DNA of 58,896 nucleotides. Source: Calidithermus roseus. Its GTDB lineage: Bacteria > Deinococcota > Deinococci > Deinococcales > Thermaceae. The notes beneath the pieces were generated by a model, which made no database searches, was not told the DNA's origin, and worked only from the letters and a program-made list of their open reading frames with translations. The DNA lies in assembly GCF_003574095.1 (NCBI RefSeq), contig NZ_QWLA01000011.1, forward strand, positions 1-58,896. Direction: 5' to 3'. Position numbers and translations under genes: made by a program. This document shows positions 52,113 through 58,896 of the stretch, in pieces; position 1 is the first letter of the stretch, and each line of letters starts with the position of its first letter.

Positions 52113-53417
52113 ATGACCAAACTCAGCCACGAACGTTCCAAGGCGCTGTTCGAAGAAGCCCAGCAGTTTATCCCCGGCGGGGTCAACTCCCCCGTGCGGG
52201 CCTTTCGCGGGGTGGGTGGAACCCCGGTGTTCATCGCAAAAGCCAAAGGTCCCTACCTGTGGGACGTGGACGGCAACCGCTACACCGACTTCGTGATGAG
52301 CTGGGGCCCGCTGGTGCTGGGCCATGCCCCCGAGGCCGTGGTCAGGGCCGTGCAGGCCCAAGCCGAGCTCGGCACCAGCTACGGCGCGCCCACCGAGCTC
52401 GAGACCCGCCTGGCCCGCAAAGTCACCGAGCTGATGCCGGGCGTCGAGATGCTGCGCTTCGTCAATAGCGGCACCGAGGCCACCATGAGCGCCCTGCGGC
52501 TGGCGCGGGCTTTCACCAAGCGCGACAAGATCGTGAAGTTCTCCGGCCACTACCACGGCCACGGCGACATGCTGCTGGTGCAGGCCGGCTCCGGCGTGGC
52601 CACGCTGGGCCTGCCCGACAGCCCCGGCGTCCCCAGGGGCGCGGCCCAGGACACCCTGACCCTCCCCTTCAACGACCTGGGCGCCCTGGAGGAACTCTTT
52701 GCCCGCTTCCCCGAGCAGATCGCGGCGGTGATCCTCGAGCCCGTGGCGGGCAACATGGGCCTGGTGCGCCCCAAGGCGGGCTACCTCGAGGGCCTGCGCC
52801 GCCTGACCCGAGAGCACGGCACCCTGCTGATCTTCGACGAGGTGATGACCGGCTTCCGCGTGGCGCTGGGCGGGGCCCAGGGCCACTACGCCGTCGAGCC
52901 CGACCTCACCACGCTGGGCAAGGTGATCGGCGGCGGTCTGCCGGTGGGGGCCTATGGCGGTCGGCGAGAAATTATGCAGTGGGTGGCTCCGGCGGGCCCC
53001 ATGTACCAAGCCGGAACCCTCTCCGGCAACCCCCTGGCGATGGCCGCCGGGCTGGCGACGCTGGAGGAGTGGTCCCGCCCCGGCGTCTTCGAAGCCGCCG
53101 CCGAGGCCGCCCGCACCCTCGTCGAGGGCATCGCCAAGCTGGCCCGGCAGGCCGGGATTCCCCTCCAGACCGACCAGGCCGGCACCATGTTTGGCTTCTT
53201 CTTCACCGAAGAGCCCGTGAGCGACTACGCCTCGGCCAAGACCAGCGACGTGCAGCGCTACGCCAAGTTCTTCCACGCCGCCCTCGAGCACGGCGTCTAC
53301 CTCGCCCCCTCCCAGTTCGAGGCCGGCTTCACCTCGGCGGCCCACACGCCCGAGGTGGTGGCGCAGGCGCTGGAGGGGCTCGAGGGGGCGTTCAGGTCGG
53401 TGGCCGATAGCGGATAG
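52113..53417 (+). CDS. hemL: Glutamate-1-semialdehyde 2,1-aminomutase
   Basis: A 434-residue PLP enzyme. [60 protein letters not shown] and [20 protein letters not shown] are hallmarks; [20 protein letters not shown] carries the PLP Lys. It turns glutamate-1-semialdehyde into aminolevulinate, the step between HemA and HemB. The ATG at 52113 has no recognisable ribosome site because the upstream array runs up to it. Confidence 0.97.
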   Translation: MTKLSHERSKALFEEAQQFIPGGVNSPVRAFRGVGGTPVFIAKAKGPYLWDVDGNRYTDFVMSWGPLVLGHAPEAVVRAVQAQAELGTSYGAPTELETRLARKVTELMPGVEMLRFVNSGTEATMSALRLARAFTKRDKIVKFSGHYHGHGDMLLVQAGSGVATLGLPDSPGVPRGAAQDTLTLPFNDLGALEELFARFPEQIAAVILEPVAGNMGLVRPKAGYLEGLRRLTREHGTLLIFDEVMTGFRVALGGAQGHYAVEPDLTTLGKVIGGGLPVGAYGGRREIMQWVAPAGPMYQAGTLSGNPLAMAAGLATLEEWSRPGVFEAAAEAARTLVEGIAKLARQAGIPLQTDQAGTMFGFFFTEEPVSDYASAKTSDVQRYAKFFHAALEHGVYLAPSQFEAGFTSAAHTPEVVAQALEGLEGAFRSVADSG

Positions 53418-53436
53418 CCGGACGCCGGGCGCGGTC

Positions 53437-53492
53437 GTACGTCGTACGTCCTACGCCGTACGCCAAACGCAAAACGCAAGACGCCTTGAGCA
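53437..53492. repeat. Heptad array after hemL, inverted copy of the 19879 type
   Basis: Eight 7-mers in register: GTACGTC twice, CTACGCC, GTACGCC, AAACGCA twice, AGACGCC, TTGAGCA. Read on the minus strand, this gives GCGTCTTGCG/TTTTGCG followed by TACGGCG and TACGACG units, the same order as at 19900-19948. It lies between convergent hemL and a PLP-enzyme gene. Confidence 0.88.
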
Positions 53493-53530
53493 AGGGGGGG
53501 CTGGGAAAGGATAGCTTCCTGCCTCCCGCC

Positions 53531-54697
53531 TCACACCGCCCCCAGCCCCCGCTCCAGGTCCGCCCGCAAGTCCTCCAGGTTCTCGATCCCCACCGACATC
53601 CGCAGGAAGCCGTCGTGCAGGCCGAGGGCTTCGCGTTCGGCGGGGGTGAGGAAGCGGTGGGAGCTGGTGGCGGGGTGGGAGAGGGTGGTGTGGGCCCCGC
53701 CCAGGCTCAAGGCCATGCGGACGTGCTCGAGGTGGTGCAGCAGGGCGTTCACGGCAGAGCGGGAGGGCTCGAGTTCGAAGGAGAGCATCGCCCCGAATCC
53801 GTTCCGCAGCACCCTCTTCGCGGTCTCGTGGTCGGGGTGGGAAGGCAGGCCGGGGTAGTGGACGCGGCGCACCTTGGGGTGGGCCTCGAGGAAGCGGGCG
53901 AGCTCGAGCGCATTGGCCGAGGCCCGCTGCATGCGCAGCTCGAGGGTGTGGGCGCCACGCACCCCCAGCCAGCACTCGTGGGGGTTGGAGACGAAGCCCA
54001 TCCGCACCGCCACCGCCCGGACGGGGTCGAGCACCTCCCTGCGGCCCGCCAGCCCCCCCAGCATTACGTCGGAGTGGCCGCCGATGAACTTGGTCAGGCT
54101 CTCCATCACCACGTCCACGCCGTGCTCGAGGGGGCGGCAGTGGTAGGGCGAGGCGAAGGTGTTGTCCACCAGCACCAGCGCCCCGGCCTGGTGGGCCAGC
54201 TCGGACAGGCGGGCCAGGTCGGGGACGCGCAAGCGGGGGTTGGAGGAGGTCTCGAGCACCAGCAGCCGCGCCCCCTCGAGCTCGCGCTCCATTCCCTCCC
54301 AGTCCCCGATATCCACCGTGGTCACCCGCACCCCGAAGCGTCCCAGGTCGCGCAGCACACCCAGGGTGCTGCCGTAGAGGTCCTGCGAGGCCACCACCTT
54401 ATGACCCGCCTCTAGCAGGCCCAGAAAGGCCGCGCTCAGAGCGCTCATCCCGCTAGCGCAGGCGATGGCGGCCTCGGCGGCGTGCAAGGCGGCGAACAGA
54501 GCCTCGAGCGCCCGGTGGTTGGGTGTGCCGTTGCGCCCGTAGATGGTCCCGGCCTGGCGGCCCTCGTACACCGCGTCCACCTCGTCGAGGTCGCGGAAGG
54601 TCCAGGAGGCCGACTGGTAGATGGGCAGCGAGATCGGGTCGTTGAGGGGCTTCTCGGCCTCAGCGGCGTGCAGGGCCAGGGTGGAGAGCAAGTCCAT
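53531..54697 (-). CDS. Cys/Met-metabolism PLP enzyme (trans-sulfuration family)
   Basis: A 388-residue protein. PISLPIYQSASWTFRDLDEV opens the fold, RNGTPNHRALEALFAALHAA and ACASGMSALSAAFLGLLEAG bind the PLP phosphate, and VVMESLTKFIGGHSDVMLGG carries the PLP Lys. MALSLGGAHTTLSHPATSSH is near the C terminus. Members include cystathionine gamma-synthase, cystathionine gamma-lyase, O-acetylhomoserine sulfhydrylase and methionine gamma-lyase; these cannot be separated by eye. Three bases separate its start from the purK stop, so they share a transcript. Confidence 0.9.
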   Translation of the reverse strand: MDLLSTLALHAAEAEKPLNDPISLPIYQSASWTFRDLDEVDAVYEGRQAGTIYGRNGTPNHRALEALFAALHAAEAAIACASGMSALSAAFLGLLEAGHKVVASQDLYGSTLGVLRDLGRFGVRVTTVDIGDWEGMERELEGARLLVLETSSNPRLRVPDLARLSELAHQAGALVLVDNTFASPYHCRPLEHGVDVVMESLTKFIGGHSDVMLGGLAGRREVLDPVRAVAVRMGFVSNPHECWLGVRGAHTLELRMQRASANALELARFLEAHPKVRRVHYPGLPSHPDHETAKRVLRNGFGAMLSFELEPSRSAVNALLHHLEHVRMALSLGGAHTTLSHPATSSHRFLTPAEREALGLHDGFLRMSVGIENLEDLRADLERGLGAV

Positions 54698-54700
54698 GCC

Positions 54701-55786
54701 CTATGCTATCGCGTCCTCCAGTGCCCTCAGCCGCGCCCCGAGTTCCTCCCAGGTATCGGCCCGCAGGTTGACGTGGCCCACCTTGCGCCCCGGACGAACC
54801 TCCTTGCCGTACCAGTGCAGGTGGGCTTCGCGGACCTCGAGGATACGGGCGAAGTCGGGCTGAAAGCCGATGAGGTTGAGCATGGCAGCGTGGCCGCGCA
54901 CCTGGGTCGAGCCCAGCGGCAATCCCAGCACCGCGCGCAGGTGGTTCTCGAACTGGCTGGTCTCGGCGCCCTCGAGGCTCCAGTGGCCGGAGTTGTGCAC
55001 GCGAGGAGCCATCTCGTTGGCCATGAGCCGCCCCTCGGCCTCGAAGAGCTCGATGGCCAGCACACCCACGTACTCCAGCCGCTCCAGCACCTGCCGGGCA
55101 TAGTCCTCGGCCTGGGCCTGCAACTGGGGGGAGAGGCCGGGCGCGGGGGCCAGGCTCTTGCGCAGGATGCCGCCGTGGTGGTGGTTCTCGACCAGCGGAT
55201 AAAAGGCCAGTTCCCCGCTTCGCCCGCGCACGGCCAGGACCGAAAGCTCGCGCTCGAATTCCACGAAGCCCTCGAGGATCAGCGGCTGCCCGCCCAGGCT
55301 GGTCCAAGCGCGCTCTAAGTCCTGCGGGCCGCGCAGCACCTCCTGCCCCTTGCCGTCATAGCCCAGGGTGCGGGTCTTGAGCACGCAGGGGAAGCCGATG
55401 CGCTCCACGCCCTGTAGCAGGTCGGCGCGAGTGGACACCGGATAAAACGGCGGGGTGGGGATACCCAGGCCCTGGAAGAAGGTCTTCTCCACCAGCCGAT
55501 CCTGGGCAGCCTCGAGGGCCTGTGGCGGGGGAAAGACCGGCACACGCTCGGCCAGGAAGCGGGCGGCGGCCACCGGCACGTTCTCGAACTCGTAGGTCAC
55601 GAGCTCGAGCCCCTCGGCGAAGTGGGAGAGGGCCTCCAGGTCGTCGTAAGCCCCCACCCGCAGCTCGGCCAGCTGCCCCGCTACGGCATCTTCCACGGTA
55701 TCGAAAAAGCGAAAGCGCTGGCCCAGCGGATATCCCGCCAGCGCCAGCATCCGGCCCAACTGTCCAGCTCCCAGGACCCCGATCAC
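54701..55786 (-). CDS. purK: 5-(carboxyamino)imidazole ribonucleotide synthase
   Basis: About 361 residues from GTG 55786 (VIGVLGAGQLGRMLALAGYP), the standard PurK N terminus. The ATP-grasp blocks are present: CVLKTRTLGYDGKGQEVLRG, ILEGFVEFERELSVLAVRG and FPLVENHHHGG-like FYPLVENHHHGGILRKSLAP. NEMAPRVHNSGHWSLEGAET is the C-terminal signature. It uses ATP and bicarbonate to make N5-CAIR for PurE. No ATG lies in range. It starts 11 bases after the GGDEF/EAL gene stop. Confidence 0.95.
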   Translation of the reverse strand: MIGVLGAGQLGRMLALAGYPLGQRFRFFDTVEDAVAGQLAELRVGAYDDLEALSHFAEGLELVTYEFENVPVAAARFLAERVPVFPPPQALEAAQDRLVEKTFFQGLGIPTPPFYPVSTRADLLQGVERIGFPCVLKTRTLGYDGKGQEVLRGPQDLERAWTSLGGQPLILEGFVEFERELSVLAVRGRSGELAFYPLVENHHHGGILRKSLAPAPGLSPQLQAQAEDYARQVLERLEYVGVLAIELFEAEGRLMANEMAPRVHNSGHWSLEGAETSQFENHLRAVLGLPLGSTQVRGHAAMLNLIGFQPDFARILEVREAHLHWYGKEVRPGRKVGHVNLRADTWEELGARLRALEDAIA

Positions 55787-55797
55787 GAAAAGGCAGT

Positions 55798-58086
55798 CTA
55801 CCCCATGGGGCTGGGTCTTCGTGGGGCGAGGGCCAGTTGGAGGCGGCCCAGGACCGCCTGGCTGGGATACCAGGTCTCGAGGGACGCCGGCAGGTTGATC
55901 AGGTTGCCCTGAACCAGGTCGCAGCCGTTTTCCCGCAGCCACCGGAGCTGTTCGAAGGTTTCAACCCCCTCGGCTAGCACCTCGGCCTCGAGGCTGTGCC
56001 CTAGGTCGATGGCGGCCCGCACCAGCTTCTCGTCGCGGCGGCTCGATCCCAGATGGGTGATGAAGCTGCGGTCGATCTTGATGCGGTCCAGCGGCAAGCG
56101 ACGCAGGTAGGCCAGCGAGGCGTAACCGCTGCCGAAGTCGTCCATCGCCAGCCGCACCCCCAGCGCCTTGAGTTCCAACAGCGCCGAGCGTACTTCCTCG
56201 GAATCGTGCAGCAGGGCGCTCTCGGTGATCTCCAGGGTCAGGCGGTGGGGCTCGAGGCCCCCGTGCTGCACCAGATGGTTGAGTTCGGTCAGGGCCCCCT
56301 TGCGGGCCACTGACTGCGCTGAGATGTTGAGGGAGAGCCTGTAGGGCAAGCCCTGCTGTTGCCAGCGCACCAATTGCCACAAGGCTAGCGAGAAGGCAGC
56401 CTGGTCAATGCGGCCAATCAGCCCGATCTCCTCGGCCAGGGGGATGAAGTCGGCGGCGTTTACCAGTTGCCCCCGGTTGCGCCAGCGCAGCAGGGCCTCG
56501 GCCTCGTCCACCACTCCGTCGGCCAGGCGTAGGAAAGGTTGGTAGTAAAACTCGAAGGCATGCTGCTCTACCGCCTCGCGCAGGCCGGCCTCGAGGCGCA
56601 AGCGCTCGTAGGTGTAAGGGCTCTTACCGGCCTCGTAGACCATCACCCGGCTGCCCGATTCCTTGGCCTGGTACATGGCGATGTCTGAAGCCTTGAGTAA
56701 CTCCACGAAGCTCTGGCCGTCGTGGGGAAAACACGCCACCCCCACGCTCATCCCCAGGGCGATCTCCTGCTCGCGCAGGGTAAAGGTACCCCGCACCGCC
56801 CGCGACATGCGGATGGCGACCTGCCGAGCCTGTTCGGGGTCGGTTCCCGGCAACAAGCAGGCAAACTCGTCTCCCCCCAGCCGGGCCAGCAGGTCCCCGG
56901 AACGCAACTGCTGCGAGAGGATGGCGGCGAGTTCCACCAGCAGCTCGTCGCCCACGTCGTGCCCCAGGGTGTCGTTGATCGCCTTGAAGTTGTCGAGGTC
57001 AAAGTACAGCAAAGCCAGCGGCTGGCCGCTCGTGCGGGCAATCTCCAGGGCCTGCTCGGCCTGCTGCTTGAGGGCGCGGCGGTTGGGAAGTCGGGTCAGC
57101 TCGTCGTGGAAGGCCATGAATTCCACGTGGGCCCGCTGTCGCCTGCGCTCGCTGATATCCCGCGCCCCCACCACCACGCTCACCGGGCGGTCACCCTCGT
57201 GCACAAAATCTACGGTGGCCTCGAGCCAGACGTAGCGCCCTTCCTTGTGCCGACAACGGTACTCCACCTTGTATGAGCGCCCCTCGGCTTGGGCCTGTCT
57301 GCCCTGCTGCTCGAGCTCGCTCAGGTCGGCTGGATCGACCAGTAAATCAGCCCGCCGCCCCACCAGCTCATGCTGTTCATAGCCCAGCATGGCCTTCACC
57401 GAAGGGGTGACGTACTGCACCACCCCGTCCAGGTCAAGCAGCATCACCATATCGGTCATGGCGTCGGTGATCTGGCGCAGGGTCTGCTCGCTGCGGCGCA
57501 ACGCGGCTTCGGCTTCCTTGCGCCCGTGAATGTCGTAAATAGCCCCTTGAATGAACCGGTGACTCCTCGCGGTATCAGCTCGAGCCGCCACCAGGCGCAC
57601 CCAGCGTTCACCACCCCCCTTAGGGCGGATGCGGAACTCGATGTCCGTGAAATGCTCGGAGTCTTGTAGCAGTCGCGTCATCTCCTGGCGCACCCGCGGC
57701 AAATCTCGGCGGGCCAGCAGGCGAGACAGGCCAACTTGCCCTGCCAGAAACTCCTCCGGCTCATAGCCGGTGATCTGCCGCACCTGCCCGCCGAGCAGGA
57801 TGGGTCGCAGGGTGTCGAGGTCGCCCTGGAAAGCGATGCCCTGAAAGTTTTCCACGAAAAGCTGGTAGCGTTCCGCCGTCAAGGTCCGCAGAAGCGTAGG
57901 GGTTCTGGGGTCAGACGGGGGCTTCGGCCAGCGACGCGCCAGGTACAGTTGAAGCAGGCCTGCTCCTATGAGGAGCATGTCGGAGACCAGGGGCGGCGAC
58001 GAGCCCCAAATCAGGTGAGCAATGCCCCAACCCAGCGAGAGAATCCCCCCCACCCGCAGCCCGTACACCCCTGGATGAATATCCAT
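55798..58086 (-). CDS. Membrane PAS-PAS-GGDEF-EAL cyclic-di-GMP protein
   Basis: A 762-residue protein. Two hydrophobic segments (about residues 8-52) are followed by two PAS domains (about 75-190 and 200-325). The GGDEF domain has YFDLDNFKAINDTLGHDVGD and LLARLGGDEFACLLP. RSGD, five residues before GGDEF, matches the inhibitory RxxD site. The EAL domain has DEAEALLRWRNRGQLV, SLNISAQSV, LEITESALLHDSEE, AMDDFGSGYASLAYLRRLPL, KIDRSFI and EVLAEGVETF, so all metal and catalytic residues appear intact. It may both make and degrade cyclic di-GMP in response to the PAS sensors. It sits between purE and purK. Confidence 0.92.
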   Translation of the reverse strand: MDIHPGVYGLRVGGILSLGWGIAHLIWGSSPPLVSDMLLIGAGLLQLYLARRWPKPPSDPRTPTLLRTLTAERYQLFVENFQGIAFQGDLDTLRPILLGGQVRQITGYEPEEFLAGQVGLSRLLARRDLPRVRQEMTRLLQDSEHFTDIEFRIRPKGGGERWVRLVAARADTARSHRFIQGAIYDIHGRKEAEAALRRSEQTLRQITDAMTDMVMLLDLDGVVQYVTPSVKAMLGYEQHELVGRRADLLVDPADLSELEQQGRQAQAEGRSYKVEYRCRHKEGRYVWLEATVDFVHEGDRPVSVVVGARDISERRRQRAHVEFMAFHDELTRLPNRRALKQQAEQALEIARTSGQPLALLYFDLDNFKAINDTLGHDVGDELLVELAAILSQQLRSGDLLARLGGDEFACLLPGTDPEQARQVAIRMSRAVRGTFTLREQEIALGMSVGVACFPHDGQSFVELLKASDIAMYQAKESGSRVMVYEAGKSPYTYERLRLEAGLREAVEQHAFEFYYQPFLRLADGVVDEAEALLRWRNRGQLVNAADFIPLAEEIGLIGRIDQAAFSLALWQLVRWQQQGLPYRLSLNISAQSVARKGALTELNHLVQHGGLEPHRLTLEITESALLHDSEEVRSALLELKALGVRLAMDDFGSGYASLAYLRRLPLDRIKIDRSFITHLGSSRRDEKLVRAAIDLGHSLEAEVLAEGVETFEQLRWLRENGCDLVQGNLINLPASLETWYPSQAVLGRLQLALAPRRPSPMG

Positions 58087-58183
58087 CTCACCGGTTAGAC
58101 CTGAACGTTACGATATAAGAACTCTAGCCCAATTGCCCGCGTTTGTGGGGTTTATGCGATCTTTATACGAAGGCGGGGTTTTC

Positions 58184-58672
58184 TCAGAGTCTCGGATCGG
58201 CGTGCTCGAGCACGTCCGCCGTCTGTCGGGCCCGGAATTCCTTCAAAGCCTGGGCCACCTCCGGGTACTTGTTGCCTAGGATGCTGGCCGCCAGCAGAGC
58301 CGCGTTGACCGCTCCTGCTGGTCCGATGGCCAAGGTCCCCACCGGGATGCCCGCGGGCATTTGTACGATCGAGAGCAAAGAGTCCAGGCCATTGAGGGCC
58401 CTGGACTGAACCGGCACTCCCAGCACCGGAAGGGTGGTTTTAGAGGCCGTCATGCCGGGCAGGTGGGCTGCTCCTCCCGCCCCCGCAATGATCACCTCGA
58501 GCCCCCGCGCCTCGGCGGTCTGTGCATACTCAAACAACAGGTCCGGTGTGCGGTGGGCCGAGACCACCCTGGTCTCGTAGGGGATTTGGAGGCGCTCGAG
58601 GATCTCCACCGCATGCCGCATGGTTTCCCAATCTGACCTCGAGCCCATAATCACACCGACCAGTGGGGACAT
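58184..58672 (-). CDS. purE: N5-CAIR mutase
   Basis: A 162-residue protein from ATG 58672 ([20 protein letters not shown]), with [16 protein letters not shown] carrying the catalytic His, [20 protein letters not shown] and [20 protein letters not shown]. It converts N5-CAIR to CAIR in purine synthesis and works directly after PurK. The open frame to 58831 upstream runs across the terminator and tRNA-Gly and is not coding. A TACAAT box lies seven bases before the ATG. Confidence 0.96.
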   Translation of the reverse strand: MSPLVGVIMGSRSDWETMRHAVEILERLQIPYETRVVSAHRTPDLLFEYAQTAEARGLEVIIAGAGGAAHLPGMTASKTTLPVLGVPVQSRALNGLDSLLSIVQMPAGIPVGTLAIGPAGAVNAALLAASILGNKYPEVAQALKEFRARQTADVLEHADPRL

Positions 58673-58679
58673 GGAGGGG

Positions 58680-58685
58680 ATTGTA
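58680..58685 (-). promoter_or_regulatory. TANNNT box (TACAAT, minus strand) before purE
   Basis: TACAAT on the minus strand ends seven bases before ATG 58672; the tRNA terminator lies 15 bases upstream of it, so purE has its own transcript. Confidence 0.5.
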
Positions 58686-58700
58686 CCAGGGGAAGCGTTC

Positions 58701-58732
58701 AAAACAAAAAGCCACCCAGGGGGCTGGGTGGC
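58701..58732 (-). terminator. Terminator after tRNA-Gly
   Basis: On the minus strand GCCACCCAG pairs perfectly with CTGGGTGGC around a CCCC loop, followed by TTTTTGTTTT (58710-58701). It lies 38 bases after the tRNA-Gly 3' end. Confidence 0.92.
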
Positions 58733-58770
58733 GGGCGGAGATGGGGATGAAGACGACAGAGCGGAAAAAG

Positions 58771-58846
58771 TGGAGCGGGAGACGAGACTCGAACTCGCGA
58801 CCCCAACCTTGGCAAGGTTGTGCTCTACCAACTGAGCTACTCCCGC
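58771..58846 (-). tRNA. tRNA-Gly (anticodon GCC)
   Basis: On the minus strand the acceptor stem GCGGGAG pairs with CTCCCGC, the anticodon stem CAACC/GGTTG holds loop TTGCCAA with anticodon GCC (codons GGC/GGT), and the T arm is GAGTTCGAGTC. The CCA end is encoded at 58771-58773. Nothing else is recognised in the last 50 bases of the window. Confidence 0.95.
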
Positions 58847-58896
58847 ACGGGCAGCGCTCCACTACAGGACAACATGTCACACGCTACTCGCCGCAC

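Noticed and set aside
58673-58831. N-terminal extension of purE
   Set aside because: It would read through a terminator and into tRNA-Gly; family PurE proteins begin at the chosen ATG.

Overview
The window looks like chromosomal DNA of a member of the Thermaceae, most likely a Meiothermus-type genus (Meiothermus, Allomeiothermus or Calidithermus). I infer this from three things. The base composition is GC-rich with strong G/C in third codon positions. The NADH dehydrogenase cluster is complete and unbroken, in the order A-B-C-D-E-F-G-H-I-J-K-L-M-N known from Thermus. The proteins match Deinococcus-Thermus families, including bacillithiol synthesis and C5-route heme synthesis. I see no insertion sequence, prophage, CRISPR array or rRNA.

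Layout. 1-612: the start of thioredoxin reductase and two tRNA genes (Glu, Gln), all on the minus strand. 734-5951: three tightly packed genes of unknown role; two appear to end in Roadblock/LC7-like domains and the middle one is a membrane protein. 6071-15807: housekeeping genes, including a RelA/SpoT enzyme, a DUF92 protein, exonuclease III, a split YeeE/YedE transporter, NDP kinase, an S4-domain protein, an ABC exporter, an unknown protein, a GNAT and a MoaB-type protein. 15961-22627: an aminotransferase, a damaged MFS gene, bshA, a small membrane protein, then a CBS-ACT protein with two different deacetylase-fold proteins (an acuB/acuC-like set). 22624-25148: an APH(3')-like kinase coupled to adenine deaminase. 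25229-28197: glutaryl-CoA dehydrogenase and a class III CoA-transferase with a HicAB-like pair between them. 28234-42799: the 14-gene nuo operon on the minus strand. 43095-46812: a BNR-repeat protein paired with a MoaD-like carrier, then a PaaK-like ligase, a TetR regulator and a small zinc protein. 47069-53417: a heme operon, hemA-C-D-B-E and hemL. 53531-58846: a Cys/Met-type PLP enzyme, purK, a GGDEF/EAL protein, purE and tRNA-Gly.

How the genes work together. The hem genes take glutamyl-tRNA to coproporphyrinogen III. The nuo genes encode the whole proton-pumping complex I. The glutaryl-CoA dehydrogenase and CoA-transferase form a probable glutarate-degradation pair. The CBS-ACT and deacetylase genes suggest reversible protein acetylation control of acetyl-CoA metabolism.

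Points that stand out: the three-gene Roadblock/coiled-coil cluster; a NuoG that has lost all four cysteine ligands of iron-sulfur cluster N7; a NuoN carrying an extra Ig-like C-terminal domain; many intergenic arrays built on a degenerate 7-bp period; many start codons preceded by a TANNNT box at leaderless distance; and a HicA-like toxin without its catalytic histidine. All function calls come from reading motifs by eye, without database searches.
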